Of a stretch of DNA of 64,000 bases, positions 34,737-46,705 are shown piece after piece; the stretch's first letter is position 1; the number at the start of each line of letters is the position of its first letter. Source of the stretch: Diogma glabrata (taxonomy: Eukaryota > Arthropoda > Insecta > Diptera > Cylindrotomidae). Made by a program: the position numbers and the translations under genes. Under the pieces are notes generated by a model. That model did not search any database and was not told the DNA's origin. It saw only the letters and a list, made by a program, of their open reading frames with translations. The stretch covers positions 287,014,930-287,078,929 of the forward strand of contig OY856186.1 of NCBI GenBank assembly GCA_963693315.1. Reading direction: 5' to 3'.

Positions 34737-35689
34737 TTTTTTATATTATTAATTAAAAACAGATTTAGAATACTTTTACAATAACTTCAATGACATGACA
34801 ATGGTATTGTTTGAAGCTGTCAAATGCATTTCACGTGGGTTTTGATAGGCTGGTATTACAACCTACTAATTTATTTAAGAAAGTCTCCCCCAAACAAACA
34901 AACGCCTGCAAAGTTAAGGCGGGTTTCTACTGCACGAACCGTGCAACAAACTGGGTTAACCATGGTGATAATGTCATAGTTAAAATATACTATTTTTGCA
35001 CCGTAGCAATTTACTAGCTACATATACATATATGTAGTATAGTTTAATAAAGTATAATAGCAACGATGTGAAAGGAAACTATCATAACAATTATTTTAAA
35101 CTTGCTATTTTCATTTGCTAGCTAGTAAAAATAATACTTATCAAATAAAGTATAATATCGACGGTGTGAAACGTAATTATTATTTCATAGGTGAAATGTC
35201 ATTTTATGGAATTTGTAAACATTTTGTTTTCTTGTGATTTTTAGCTTGTAAGATTAATTTCTAAACTTTAATAAATTAAAGTGTATGCATTAATTGTTGA
35301 TTATGATATGGATATGTTTAGTATAGCATTATAAAGTATAAGACAAGAAAAACGGAGTCAAAGTAGACGTTTGGTTCTCGTGAGACCTTCTTTAAAAAAG
35401 AAGTTATAGAATAAAACTTATAAATAGTTTATGCTGTTTTAAAAACAGTAGCAGGGATGGCCTAAATCTAGTTTGAACTTCTCTGGGTTGTAATTTTCAT
35501 TTTAAAAACTATAACACTAATATCAATTATAAAAATGACAGTACGGAATTTTGATATATCACTTTTATTCTATAGTGTCAAGTTAGGTTTGGTTTCCCAC
35601 CGAAACATTATCTTAATATAATACGACCGGTAAGAAATCAAACGAATATCAAATTTTTGCTATCTACGAGTGCGTTCCACTAAGCCCTG
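34737..35689. other. Intergenic DNA upstream of SLX9
   Basis: The first 100 bp should hold the SLX9 promoter; no TATA box or known motif was recognised. CAAATAAAGTATAATATCGACGG-type sequence appears twice in diverged form (about 35045 and 35145), so a small repeat is present. No gene. Confidence 0.4.
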
Positions 35690-36185
35690 GTTAAACATTC
35701 CAATTAACCTATTAAATCCAATATAATTTCAATAGGATTAAATCGGATTGAATTGGTTTAATAGGAAGACTTCGATCTACCAATTAAAATTTAATCGGAA
35801 TGAATGGGATTCAACAGGAAAAGAGGTTCTGTAGGATTCTAATGGAAATTTCCAATTGAATTTTAATCGGAAATTAAGAGAATCAATAGGAAAAAAGAAC
35901 TTAGAAAAAAATTCAACAATCTTATGAATTTAACAGGATTTAATTGGAAAAGATTTAATAGGAATGAATAGAATTAATCGGAATTCTGCAATGGAAATTT
36001 CCAATTAATTCCTATTTATATACATTTCCTATAGAATTCCTATAGAAAATAAAATAGAGATATTTAACAGGAATGAATAGGATTGTATTGAAAATCGATT
36101 TTTTGAATAGGAATGAATTGAAAATTCCCAATGCAGAATTTCGATTAATCCAATTCATTTTTTTCAATTGGTTTAATTACCAGAG
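35690..36185. repeat. Internally repetitive AATAGGAAT element
   Basis: About 490 bp built from variants of AATAGGA(A/T)T and its complement. Similar tracts occur at about 55440-55515 and 57775-57900. The ends CTGGTTAAACATT and GTTTAATTACCAG are weakly inverted. Origin unknown. Confidence 0.55.
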
Positions 36186-36498
36186 TAAAGCTGTCAAAGT
36201 TAAATTGTCAAAGAAAAAGACCGCTAAAAACTTAAAATGAATAAAAACTAATGATACCAACTACGATAAATAAAACTCAAAATGTAGTATATGATTTTAT
36301 TTCTAAAATTTATTTTTCAGTCTTCAGAATAATCAAATAAAAATAACTAACACATTTCACTAAAAATTATTAAATATACTTATACTAAGTTTACACCAGT
36401 ATCTAATTTGCTACGTATCAAATTTGCTAGCCATTTTCACCATCATACTTTTTAAATTTGATACGGTGATGTAAACTCTGTAAAAATTAGGTATGACA

Positions 36499-38076
36499 CA
36501 TGGTAAAATGAAAATGAAAATAAGGTATTCTCACTAGAGTGACAGCGATGCCATTTTGATTTTGATTGACGTCACTCGGAGTTTTATATAATACGTTTGT
36601 TGTTATTATCAATGAGAAAAGCTATTGTTTTTAAATTAAAAATATATTTAGTATGATTTATAAATTAATTTATTAGTTAATGAAATGATTGAAATTAATT
36701 CATTCATTAATTAATGAACTTTAGTATTTGTTTTACTATTAAAACATATACAAATTTAAATGCCGAGCTACGTTAAAACCAAAAGTTTTCAACAAATGTG
36801 AAAAATCATACTCAAAACATAAGGTTTTTTAATTTCCAGAAAAATAAATCAATTTGTAGTGGATAGAATCATGTGGAAAAAGAAAATGTTCGTATTTATT
36901 ATAAGATAATTTGTTCCTTACACTTCACTGAAAATGATTGGACTTTAAAAGACAAACTTTTAAATACTCTAATGAGTAAAAGATCGTTGAATTGATCGTG
37001 GAAAGTGGAACCTTATCTTAGAACATACAAGGAAGTGGTTACTTCCAATATTTGCACATATAAAGGAACGGTTTAAAATCGGTTTAAAAACATAAGTCTG
37101 CTTATGAATCGATCGATGCGAAAAGAAAGTACTGGCAATTCTCAAATTATTTGATAATGCAAACTCAGTCATTCTCTCACCATTATCATTGTTGGTGTTG
37201 ATTTCATAACCCCCTCTAGTGCTATGTAGAAAATATTGACGGTCTTAGCTTCAGTAGGTGTATGCAAGGCAATAAGAGAAATATTGTTTTATGTACCGCG
37301 TACCCCTAAGTAGCAAATCCTCTCATTGAACAGGATGAATTTCAACACGGCTTCTTGTATGCGCGCACCAACAAGGAAACCAGTACTAAATTCATTTCGA
37401 GAAGAATGACCACTACTGCATAAAGAGTGACTATTCGAGTTTTGTTTTCCGATTATTGGCTGTCTAATTTCTTGCAGAGAAATGATATCCATCCTATGCC
37501 TCTCAGTTTCTGTTTCTAGGCTTATTAAAGCATCATGAGCGATCAGGCTGCACACGTTTCACGTTCCGATTCGGTAGTTTGGTTCTTTCTCACGTCCAGG
37601 TAAAACTTCTGTTGTTTTGTTAGTGTCTGGTATTCTTTTTTTGGTTATCAAATTTAACAAAGCTTTTTTTTCGTAGTGATGGTATTAACCTCAGTCCCAA
37701 CCCAAATTTTCGTTAATGGTTCTGTTATGATGTTAAGGTTATAAGAAGTTTTAAGGCGCCAATTCGCGGTGATGTAGCGTAATAGACTAAGCAGTTTTTC
37801 TCTGCTTGTCTCCGATACACCAACCTAATTCTGTCTGCATTACCCCTGCAGCATGGCGTGGACGTCGAATTTCCTACCCTGTAAAATGTTCTTTAGAGTT
37901 AGAAAACTTAATAAACAAATTGTTAATGAAAAAAATAAGGAAAACCATAACGTAAAAACTATGTTTTCTCTAATTTTCAAATTAAAACATTTTTTGTTTC
38001 TTTATATTTACGCCGGATGACGTCACACAAAATTTTCGTTTAGCTGCCAAGAATACCTTATATTCGTTATACCATG
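36499..38076 (-). mobile_element. CATGGTA TIR element, copy 1 (1578 bp, 9-bp TSD)
   Basis: Imperfect TIRs start CATGGTA and include ATAAGGTATTCT. They are flanked by GGTATGACA (36490-36498) and GGCATGACA (38077-38085), a 9-bp target duplication with one difference. It is the inverted counterpart of 39813-41384. A 9-bp duplication is seen with Mutator-like and a few other superfamilies; no transposase is present to decide. Confidence 0.82.
36965..37620 (-). pseudogene. Retroelement endonuclease fragment inside copy 1
   Basis: The minus strand encodes NVCSLIAHDALISLE, then RHRMDIISLQEIRQP, GFLVGARIQEAVLKF and RICYLGVRG, and after a break NLRIASTFFSHRSIHK with a final IGSNHFLVCSKIRF. This is the order of an endonuclease/exonuclease/phosphatase domain of non-LTR (craniofacial-development-protein-2-like) type. 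Stops interrupt it, including one in the GTWN motif. The same fragment is in copy 2. Confidence 0.75.
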
Positions 38077-38726
38077 GGCATGACATATTAATTTTTAGCG
38101 CGTCCTTTTCATTGTTAATTTTTTGGTTAGGAAAAAATAATTTCCATATATATTTTTTATAAAAAACTGAAAACATTTATTATATTAATGCTAAAATTTA
38201 GTTTACTTTTAATTTCAGCAAAAAAATCACATCAAACATAAATATCTATTTATAAAATAATTTGATTTATTTTTATTTTAAATGTCATACCTAATTTTAG
38301 TGTTCACACCGTAAAAATAATACCTATTTGCTACGTACCTAATTTGATACGTAGCAAATCATCCTACCAAATATTTGGTACGTACATTTTTGATAACTGT
38401 TTACATCGACCATAGTCGACCTAATAAGTATAGTATGTACCTATTAGATCCTGGTGTAAACTTAGTATAAGTTTATAATAATTAAATATACGATATAATC
38501 ACAAAACAATATAATTTCTCACTTTTTTCCACAACAATTAAAACTTTCTTTTATCATAAAAAATTATAATGTGTTTTATAAATCGGTTGACATGTCATTT
38601 TAAATGTTTATACGTTTTGACATTAGAACCTCATCAAACTCTACTATCTAGTAGAGTAAAACCAACCGATCACCACAACTAATATTTACCGTGACTATTC
38701 TTATGTTAAATCATTTTTTTGGGGGG

Positions 38727-38918
38727 AAGTGCAGTTAGTGTGGGAAACTCTAAAAACGCTATGTTACACCCTTTCTGTTATTAAAAATGAAATAAATTTT
38801 TTTACGGAATATTCAGTGAATATGTTGTCGATACCAAAGCTTTATGTAACAATTAAAATTTTTAAAAAAAAAATTTATTAAAAGAAAAAAAAATTTTTTT
38901 CCCACACTAACCGCACTT
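38727..38918. mobile_element. Small MITE (192 bp)
   Basis: 21-bp TIRs, AAGTGCAGTTAGTGTGGGAAA and its near-complement at 38898-38918, around an AT-rich middle. No target duplication was recognised. Confidence 0.65.
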
Positions 38919-38925
38919 AAGCCTT

Positions 38926-39430
38926 TTTTTGTTTTCCTTTATATATGTCTCAGAGAGAAACAGTTATGTCTTCCAATAGATGTGCGTAAATTTTTCATTT
39001 GATTCAAAATTGTACAATTATTGCGAGTTTCTTTTAAATCTTTAAGAAAAAAACCTACCACAAAAAAAATAATAGTTTCTCCCTCCCTGCGACTGTATAA
39101 AAAAATGAACAAAGATTGACGTTATGGTTACGTTTTGGATTTTATTATAACCAATATTTGCTATTTTATAAATTCAAGTTTAATTTGTCCATATAGCGAA
39201 GAGTTTGTCAGCAAGATTTCATAACATACTTTGAAAATATTTACATAACTATAACTTATAAATATTTGTTCGTGTCGTTAGAAAATATTGCTTGTCCATT
39301 ATAAAATATTCACTAACGTAAAATCACTGGAAATAACACAATAAATTTAAAATACTTTCGTAATTATTTTCATTCATTTTATAAAAATTAGCACAACTAA
39401 AAAGAATACATTTTACTTTTTGTTTCGTTT
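38926..39430 (+). repeat. Dispersed repeat matching the fold-back spacer
   Basis: The uninterrupted version of 21057-21102 plus 23200-23640; it supplies the empty site for the hAT at 21103. Confidence 0.8.
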
Positions 39431-39803
39431 TAAATTATTTAATTGTTTTTAATTTATAATTAAAGAAAAAAGTTTGTTGTTATAAATAAATAGAAATGCA
39501 AATGGCGAAAAGAGAAATTGAATATGACATATCGATAATACAAATAAATAAATAATTTCCAAATAAAGCAAGTTTTCGTTTAATCAAAAATTAAAAAATC
39601 GTTGCTATCAATCCGGCCAAAGTTTTTGTCATATGCGGCAACGATTTTAATTAGATATTAGAAAATCGTTTTTACCAATCCGCCAAAAGTTTTTGCCATG
39701 TGGCAACAAGTTTACTAAATTTTCATTTTAAATTCAATATTCAACAGTTCATGTTTTTTTGTTTTTGTAAACTGTCATTTCTAGGTATAATGTTGTTTTA
39801 AAT
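39431..39803. other. Intergenic DNA
   Basis: AT-rich. A phrase of the type CAAAAGTTTTTGCCATxTGGCAAC occurs twice in diverged form (about 39617 and 39680). No gene recognised. Confidence 0.35.
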
Positions 39804-39812
39804 ATCACCGAT

Positions 39813-41384
39813 CATGGTATAACGAATATAAGGTATTCTTGACAGCTAAACGAAAATTTTGAGTGACGTCATCCGGCGTAAATATAAAGAAACAAAAAAT
39901 GTTTTAATTTGAAAATTAGAGAAAACATAATTTTTACGTTATGGTTTTCCTTGTTTTTTTCATTAACAATTTGTTTATTAAGTTTTCTAACTCTAAAGAA
40001 CATTTTGCAGGGTAGGAAATTCGACGTCCACGCCATGCTGCAGGGGTAATGCAGACAGAATTAGGTTGGTGTATCGGAGACAAGCAGAGAAAAACTGCTT
40101 AGTCTATTACGCTACATCACCGCGAATTAGCGCCTTAAAACTTCTTATAACCTTAACATCATAACAGAACCATTAACGAAAATTTGGGTTGGGACTGACG
40201 TTAATACCATCACTCCGAAAAAAAAGCTTTGTTAAATTTGATAACCAAAAAAAGAATACCAGACACTAACAAAACAACAGAAGTTTTACCTGGACGTGAG
40301 AAAGAACCAAACTACCGAATCGGAACGTGAAACGTGTGCAGCCTGATCGCTCATGATGCTTTAATAAGCCTAGAAACAGAGACTGAGAGGCATAGGATGG
40401 ATATCATTTCTCTGCAAGAAATTAGACAGCCAATAATCGGAAAACAAAACTCGAATAGTCACTCTTTATGCAGTAGTGGTCATTCTTCTCGAAATGAATT
40501 TAGTACTGGTTTCCTTGTTGGTGCACGCATACAAGAAGCCGTGTTGAAATTCATCCTGGTCAATGAGAGGATTTGCTACTTAGGGGTACGCGGTACATAA
40601 AACAATATTTCTCTTATTGCCTTGCATGCACCTACTGAAGCTAAGACCGTCAATATTTTCTACATAGCACTAGAGGATGTTATGAAATCAACACCAACAA
40701 TGATAATGATGAGAGAATGCCTGAGTATGCATTATCAAATAATTTGAGAATTGCCAGTACTTTCTTTTCGCATCGATCGATTCATAAGTAGACTTATGTT
40801 TTTAAACCGATTTTAAACCGTTCCTTTATATGTGCAAATATTGGAAGTAACCACTTCCTTGTATGTTCTAAGATAAGGTTCTACTTTCAACGATCAATTC
40901 AACGATCTTTTACTCATTAGAGTATTTAAAAGTTTGTCTTTTAAAGTCCAATCATTTTCAGTGAAGTGTAAGGAACAAACTATCTTATAATAAATACGAA
41001 CATTTTCTTTTTCCACATGATTCTATCCACTACAAATTGATTTATTTTTCTGGAAATTAAAAAACCTTATGTTTTGAGTATGATTTTTCACATTTGTTGA
41101 AAACTTTTGATTTTAACGTAGTTCGGCATTTAAATTTGTATATGTTTTAATAGTAAAACAAATACTAAAGTTCATTAATTAATGAATGAATTAATTTCAA
41201 TCATTTCATTAACTAATAAATTAATTTATAAATCATACTAAATATATTTTTAATTTAAAAACAATAGCTTTTCTCATTCATTCATTCAACAAACGTATTA
41301 TTTAAAACTCTGAGTGACGTCAATCAAAATCAAAATGGCATCGCTGTCACTCTAGTGAGAATACCTTATTTTCATTTTACCATG
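39813..41384 (+). mobile_element. CATGGTA TIR element, copy 2 (1572 bp, perfect 9-bp TSD)
   Basis: It starts CATGGTATAACG and ends TTTTACCATG, flanked by perfect 9-bp duplications ATCACCGAT (39804-39812 and 41385-41393). It is very similar to copy 1 in opposite orientation. Each copy has its own duplication, so these are two transposition events rather than one segmental inversion. Confidence 0.88.
40264..40960 (+). pseudogene. Retroelement endonuclease fragment inside copy 2
   Basis: Same fragment as in copy 1, here on the plus strand: an open 88-aa stretch at 40334-40600 with RHRMDIISLQEIRQP, then ISLIALHAPTEAKTVN near 40607, NLRIASTFFSHRSIHK near 40740 and GSNHFLVCSKIRF near 40845. The TGG of the GTWN motif has become a stop, and a frameshift follows 40600. 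Confidence 0.75.
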
Positions 41385-41393
41385 ATCACCGAT

Positions 41394-42077
41394 ATATTTT
41401 TTGTTCATGCGGCGCATTTTACTTAAAACGACCGAATTCGTGCGTTTATATTTTGCATGTTCCTTTATATTTTGCATTGTGGACAAATTTCAGAGAATGA
41501 GAGTCCAAAATACCGGTAAAAAAGAACAAAAACTAATAAATTTGTTTAACACGTGTGATTTTTGTGTGATTGAAATTAATAAAATAAATAGTTCCACTCC
41601 AAACCGAACCGTTTTCACGAACAAGAACAGTTTTAAAACAAAAACCGAAAGCGAATTGTCAAAATCGGATGGAAAGTTGAATCGTCTATAGATAACATCC
41701 AATTTGGTCGTCCGACAAGTTGAACGACTTTAAGTCACTTTAGTAAACATTTGGCTTGGGTTCGTGCAATGGAGACTAGCATTTCGGTAAACCAACAAAA
41801 GCAAAATTTTGTTCGTACTTATAGCTTTTGGTCTCTTCTACTAAACAAATTTGCGTTTGCAAACGTTCGGCGCGGTTGATAGAGAATACCTAACTTTTAA
41901 ACAAATGTTTGCAAACATTTTCAAATGCTAACAAACCTTTTCTTCGTGTTCCTGCAGTGAAGACTACCTAAAAATTGTTTTCTAATTAAATTTTATTTTA
42001 TTTATTTCTATTTTAAGTTGTTGAATCTGGAAATACAATAAAGTTACGAATTATTTCATAGTAAGTAAAGCTGTATA
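41394..42077. other. Intergenic DNA downstream of the ValRS gene
   Basis: It includes the probable ValRS polyadenylation region (AATAAA on the minus strand at about 41993-42006). An open frame at 41401-41691 has no recognisable features. GTTTGCAAACGTT-type motifs occur near 41855 and 41910. Confidence 0.4.
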
Positions 42078-45000
42078 TCAACTACCAACCTTTTCTAAAT
42101 GTTTTTCTTTTACAACATCACTTGCTGATTTCTGGTACCCTTCATTGGACATTGTAAGAATTAACTTTTGTAGCATAGCATCTAATTTTTCCATTTTTCT
42201 TATATTAATAGAGTTACTGGCGTCATGTTTTGATTCATCATCAGCTTGAATCCCAAAAGAACATTCATGTCCCGCCGTAGATTTTCCAAGAAATTTATAG
42301 CTTTCAAATTCCTTAAGATTTTCAATGATGCTCACATTATTTGTGATAGTTAATATTTCTAAAACTTCTTTGTAATCTTTGATTATCCGTAAAATATCTT
42401 TATATTCTGTATTTATAACAAGTTTTGGGTTCATTTGTTTTGTGATTTTATACTGACTCTTAAGTTGTCTTACATTAATCGCTATTTCTAATATTTTGTT
42501 CATTTCAGTTTCAATTTCAATATTCCTAAACGATTTTAAAGTTTCAAAATCGATTGAATTAATATGACGGAAATGTTTTAGTAATGCCTCACTTAAAAAT
42601 GGTGTAAAATAGGATAAATTCTTTAAACCGACCGACAAACATATTCCTAAAACATTTAACTGATCTTCTATTAGCTGTATATTTTCAGTTTGGTTCAAAC
42701 CAGGTTTTGTTGTTTCTAAATAAACATCACAAAAATTATAATAAAAGAATTTTTTTAATCCTGTTGTTGCTAAATGAAAGTTATACGTTTCAATTTTGTT
42801 GTTTACAATTTCAACAGTTTCCGATAGTCTACTTAAAATCCATTGACTCGTTTTCGGAAGGTTTTGTACTTTGGATATATTTTCAAATTTATAAAAGTTA
42901 AATTTTTGACACGATTGTTGATAGAATCGAGAAGCTTGCCAAATTTTATTAAAAAATAATGTATTCGTATAACATTCATTGATATCAAAATGAATAAAAT
43001 GGTTTTGGATGTTTGATGAACATAATGTAAATCGTAAAGCATCTGCACCACATTCTGGAATCCCAGTTGGAAATATTTTTTTATGATCTGAATAAAAATA
43101 ATAAATGTTGTTAATAAACAGTAAAATTCAACTTAAGTAAATAGAGTGATGATGAAGTTTCAACTTCGAAATATCATCGATGGCGAAGTGGATAGCGTGT
43201 CTGGCAAAGGGTCCGAACTCATTGGCAATTGATATAAGGAAGAGTTCGGATCCCAACTAAAACACGTAAAAGAAGAAAACAGAATTTATCTCTGAGTAAT
43301 TCCATTCATATATGTTTGAATTGAACAAATTCAAATTACTCCCTTAATTACTTGAGTTCAGCTCACAAAGGGCCGAATAATAAATTTATTTTTATGAACG
43401 CGTTAAATGTTTTAAAACATTAAGAATAAAAAATCATATGAGTAACTTACTTTGTGTTGATTTGTTAAATTCCTCCTTCGACAGGATACCATTTTTAAAA
43501 CTCGCCTCTGTTAGTAGCTCCAATTGATTTGAATTGCATCCATAAATAACTTGTGCCGGTGATATAACGTTACCTAAACTTTTTGACATTTTTCGACCGG
43601 AAGAATCGCACAGAACACCATGAAGTAAAATTTTATTGAACGGGACTTTTCCTGTCAACTTTTTTCCAAGCATAACCATTCTTGAAACCCAAAAAAATAA
43701 AATGTCATGTCCTGTTTCCATTAAATCTATAGGATAATATTTGTTAAAATCTGGAGTATCATTTGGCCAGCCCAAAGTTGAAAATGGAAGTAGTGCAGAT
43801 GAAAACCATGTATCTAATACATCTTTATCCCGAGTTATTGTAATAGTACTCAAATCAATGACTTCGTAATTCTTCTTAAGTTTATCTTCAAGATTCTCTT
43901 GGGACGTAGCAGCAATCCAAATTGTTTCATTATTTTTATGGAAATCAATTTTATACGCCGGTATTTGATGACCCCACCACAATTGTCTTGAAATACACCA
44001 ATCTTTAGAATCCGACAACCATCGAATCCATTCTTTTGATTTTGTTTCAGGGTATATTTTCATTTTTCCACACGATACAAGATCAAGTGCTTCTTTTGAC
44101 ATTTCAGAACAATCAACAAACCACTGTGATTCTATTATATACTCGATTATATCTTTTGATCGTGAGCAAATTGGTAAAACACCCGAATGATTTCGAACTT
44201 GTGTTAACAAACTCAAATCGGAAAGAACCGATAAAATTTTATCGCGAGCTTCAAATCGTGGTAAGGTTTCAAAGTCTGTATGTCCTCTTTCAATTCTCCC
44301 TTTTTTATCGATAGCATTTATATCTAAGGGAAGATTATGTCGTTTAGCTATTTCGAAATCTAATTTATCATGTGTTGGCGTAATTTTTACAGCTCCGGTT
44401 CCAAAATTGGGATCCACAGTTTCATCAAAAATCACAGGAATTTCACATTTCCGAAATGGGTGCCACAGTTTATAATCCTTGTTTTGATATTTTTTATATC
44501 GATTATCATTTGGATTGACAGCAACTGCAACATCTGCTAACATTGTTTCTGGTCTGGTAGTTGAAACAATTATTTCTTCGTTTGAATCAGTAAATCGATA
44601 AACAATATCATACATTTGACCGAATGTAATAGGTTTTTCATATCCAGCTACTATAATTTTCGTCGGACCATTGATTTCAATATTTTCCACTTCAATATCT
44701 GAAATAGTTGATTGCAAACTACAAGACCAATTTATTAGTGATTTTGATCTGTAGATTACACCGTCATCGAATAATCGAACAAACGCTTCGGTTACGGCTT
44801 TGGACTGAACCTGTGAAAAGACAAAAAACTCAATAATGTTTTATAGAAAAATTATCGCACAGTTACTTGATCCATTGTAAAATATTCTCGATCCCAATTG
44901 AAACTTGTTCCAAGTCTTTCTAGATCTAATTTTATATTTTTCAATTTCTCATGCTTCCATTTCCAAATTTCTTTTAAAAATAAGTCTCTTCCCAGTTCGA

Positions 45001-45412
45001 ATCGTGTTTTATTAAATTTTTTTGAGATTAATTTTTCTACAACGACCTGTGTGGCAATTCCAGCATGGTCGGTCCCGGGAATCCATATTACATCTATCTG
45101 TTTACTTCTTTGATACCGAACTAAAACATCTTGAATCGTTGCTGTTAATGCATGTCCTATATGTAAGTCTCCGGTTACGTTTGGGGGAGGAAATAACATA
45201 CTAAATTTCTGAGTTAATTTCGAGTTAGATTTCGCTGCATGGGATAGAATTTTATCGGCTTCCACATATTTTGGCTGATATGCTTGTGCTAATTTTCCTA
45301 AAATGTGGAATGAAAATCAGAATGACAGTTGTTAAATTTGTACTCATTATAAATGAATGTACTTTAGCTTACCAATTTCAGAAGAATATTTTCTAAAATT
45401 TCTTTTCATCAT
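42078..45412 (-). CDS. VARS2: Mitochondrial valyl-tRNA synthetase (four exons, 946 aa)
   Basis: Exons by GT-AG boundaries: 45412-45373, 45297-44867, 44810-43451 and 43087-42078; phases fit and the total is 2841 nt. It charges tRNA-Val in mitochondria: a short basic start (MMKRNFRKYSSEIG) looks like a targeting peptide, and only about 946 residues are present. The class I HIGH motif (NVTGDLHIGHALT) is in exon 2. Exon 3 carries the editing domain, the ValRS signature METGHDILFFWVSRM, and KMSKS in GRKMSKSLGNVIS. Exon 4 holds the anticodon-binding domain and a short coiled C-terminal arm. No disabling change was seen. Intron 3 (363 nt) carries a SINE. Two ATGs in tandem (45412, 45409) could serve as the start. 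Confidence 0.95.
43175..43400 (+). mobile_element. tRNA-derived SINE in intron 3 of VARS2
   Basis: A Pol III A box TGGCGAAGTGG at 43181-43191 (full match to the consensus) and a B box AGTTCGGATCC at 43243-43253, about 50 nt apart, form a tRNA-like head. A tRNA-unrelated body and an AATAATAAATTT end near 43385 follow. It runs opposite to the host gene. Boundaries are approximate; no TSD was recognised. Confidence 0.6.
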
Positions 45413-45600
45413 AGGTTATTTTTTAATTTTTATAATAATAGAATTATGCTATTTGTATTTTACGTCACATAATTTCTGACGTTCGTACTTTGTATATATA
45501 ATTATAGAGGCGTTGTAGCTCTTTTAGAGAATTTTTGGTATATTTTTAAAACAATTTAAAGTTTACTCCACAAGATGTTAACAAGTAAGTAGTAATGAGC
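45413..45600 (-). promoter_or_regulatory. VARS2 upstream region
   Basis: About 190 bp between the VARS2 start and a MITE. It contains TGACG-type words (TTTACGTCAC near 45460, CTGACGTTCG near 45477), possible CREB/ATF-like sites. No TATA box at a usual distance. The role is inferred from position only. Confidence 0.35.
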
Positions 45601-46030
45601 GTGTTCGGTACAGGTATATGATACAAAAAATCACGTTATTAAACGTCAAAGTTGCTTGCTACTAATTTCACTTCGTTGAATATTACGTCAAACCGGACCG
45701 AACAGCAAAAAAAAGAAAATGTATTTATAAGTCAAACTTTAGACGTTACTTTTATTACAATTAATTTGGTCACAAACGATAAATTTATCCCGAAAACACA
45801 GAACCAAATTTATCAAGAATAGTTATCACAAAAATGTAAGCATAAATAAAACAAAACCAAAAGCGTAAAGAACCAAATAAAATAGTTTTATTGACACCTA
45901 AATTCAAAATATTTTGACATTTAAACGCAAGAAAAAAATTGATTTTTTTCGTGAGAAATGGCCGCGTTTATACTATTTTTAGTACAGAAAAATCATGATT
46001 TTTTTTTATCAGAATGTATGTACCGAACAC
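45601..46030. mobile_element. GTGTTCGGTACA MITE, copy 1 (430 bp)
   Basis: TIRs GTGTTCGGTACA and TGTACCGAACAC. It is a near-identical inverted copy of 50695-51122. No coding capacity and no certain target duplication. Confidence 0.8.
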
Positions 46031-46705
46031 TAGGAATGTTTACAAATACGTTTTTAAAAAATTGCGGGCTCAAAATTTCAAAAAGTGATTTAATTCTTAG
46101 TCGACCGCTCATCAAATCAACACAAAATCACAGAACTCAAAGGAGCAGGCTGATTACCTTCAAATGCTGCTGGTTTAGAGTTAGAGTGATCCCTAGCGGG
46201 ATCCTTTGAAATTTTGGACACAACTACAGACCTATTATATAACTCGAAGAAAATCACGATGTTTTATTCAAAGGTCAGGTTAAATTATCAGTGTTAATTT
46301 GAGAAGCAGATGAATTTCTACGGACAAAAGAACCTTGCCAGCGTTGAAATGGAAATTAGCGCAATATAAATATAAATCCAGGAAATCCACAAGTACAACC
46401 GTTTAAATGACACTACAGAACGATCTACGAAACAAAAAAACTCTACAACAGATGCTAAATTTTTTTTATATTCTTTTATCCTGACCATATTGGTCTCTGT
46501 TCAAAAGCGAGTTATACAAATTGTAAGGGCTCTAAGTTTGATACCGAGTTTCTTTATGTTATGTATGGAGGTGGTGAGTATTGAATTAAACGCTGAACTG
46601 GCTTTCAGATAATAATTATTTATTTTACTTTAATGGTGCTTGCATTTGAAGCTACAATTCAAACTCAACTGAACTAAAAAGAGTTACAATATTTTATAAC
46701 TAAAC
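46031..46705. other. Intergenic DNA
   Basis: No gene recognised. Confidence 0.35.

Larger units (their letters stand above)
36377..38475. mobile_element. TIR element invaded by the 9-bp-TSD element
   Basis: Terminal repeats CTTATACTAAGTTTACACCA (from about 36377) and its complement near 38445-38470, each followed inwards by GCTACGTA-type sequence. Without the 1.58-kb insertion the element is about 520 bp. No coding capacity. Confidence 0.6.

Noticed and set aside
35690..36185. Telomere-like or centromeric satellite
   Set aside because: The AATAGGAAT words are irregular in spacing and orientation and occur as short dispersed tracts, not a uniform array.
41401..41691. 96-aa ORF downstream of VARS2 as a gene
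   Set aside because: Low-complexity Asn/Lys/Ser composition and no family resemblance; another frame is open on the opposite strand.
45958..46209. 83-aa ORF starting inside the MITE
   Set aside because: It begins within the GTGTTCGGTACA element and crosses its end, so it is a chance frame.
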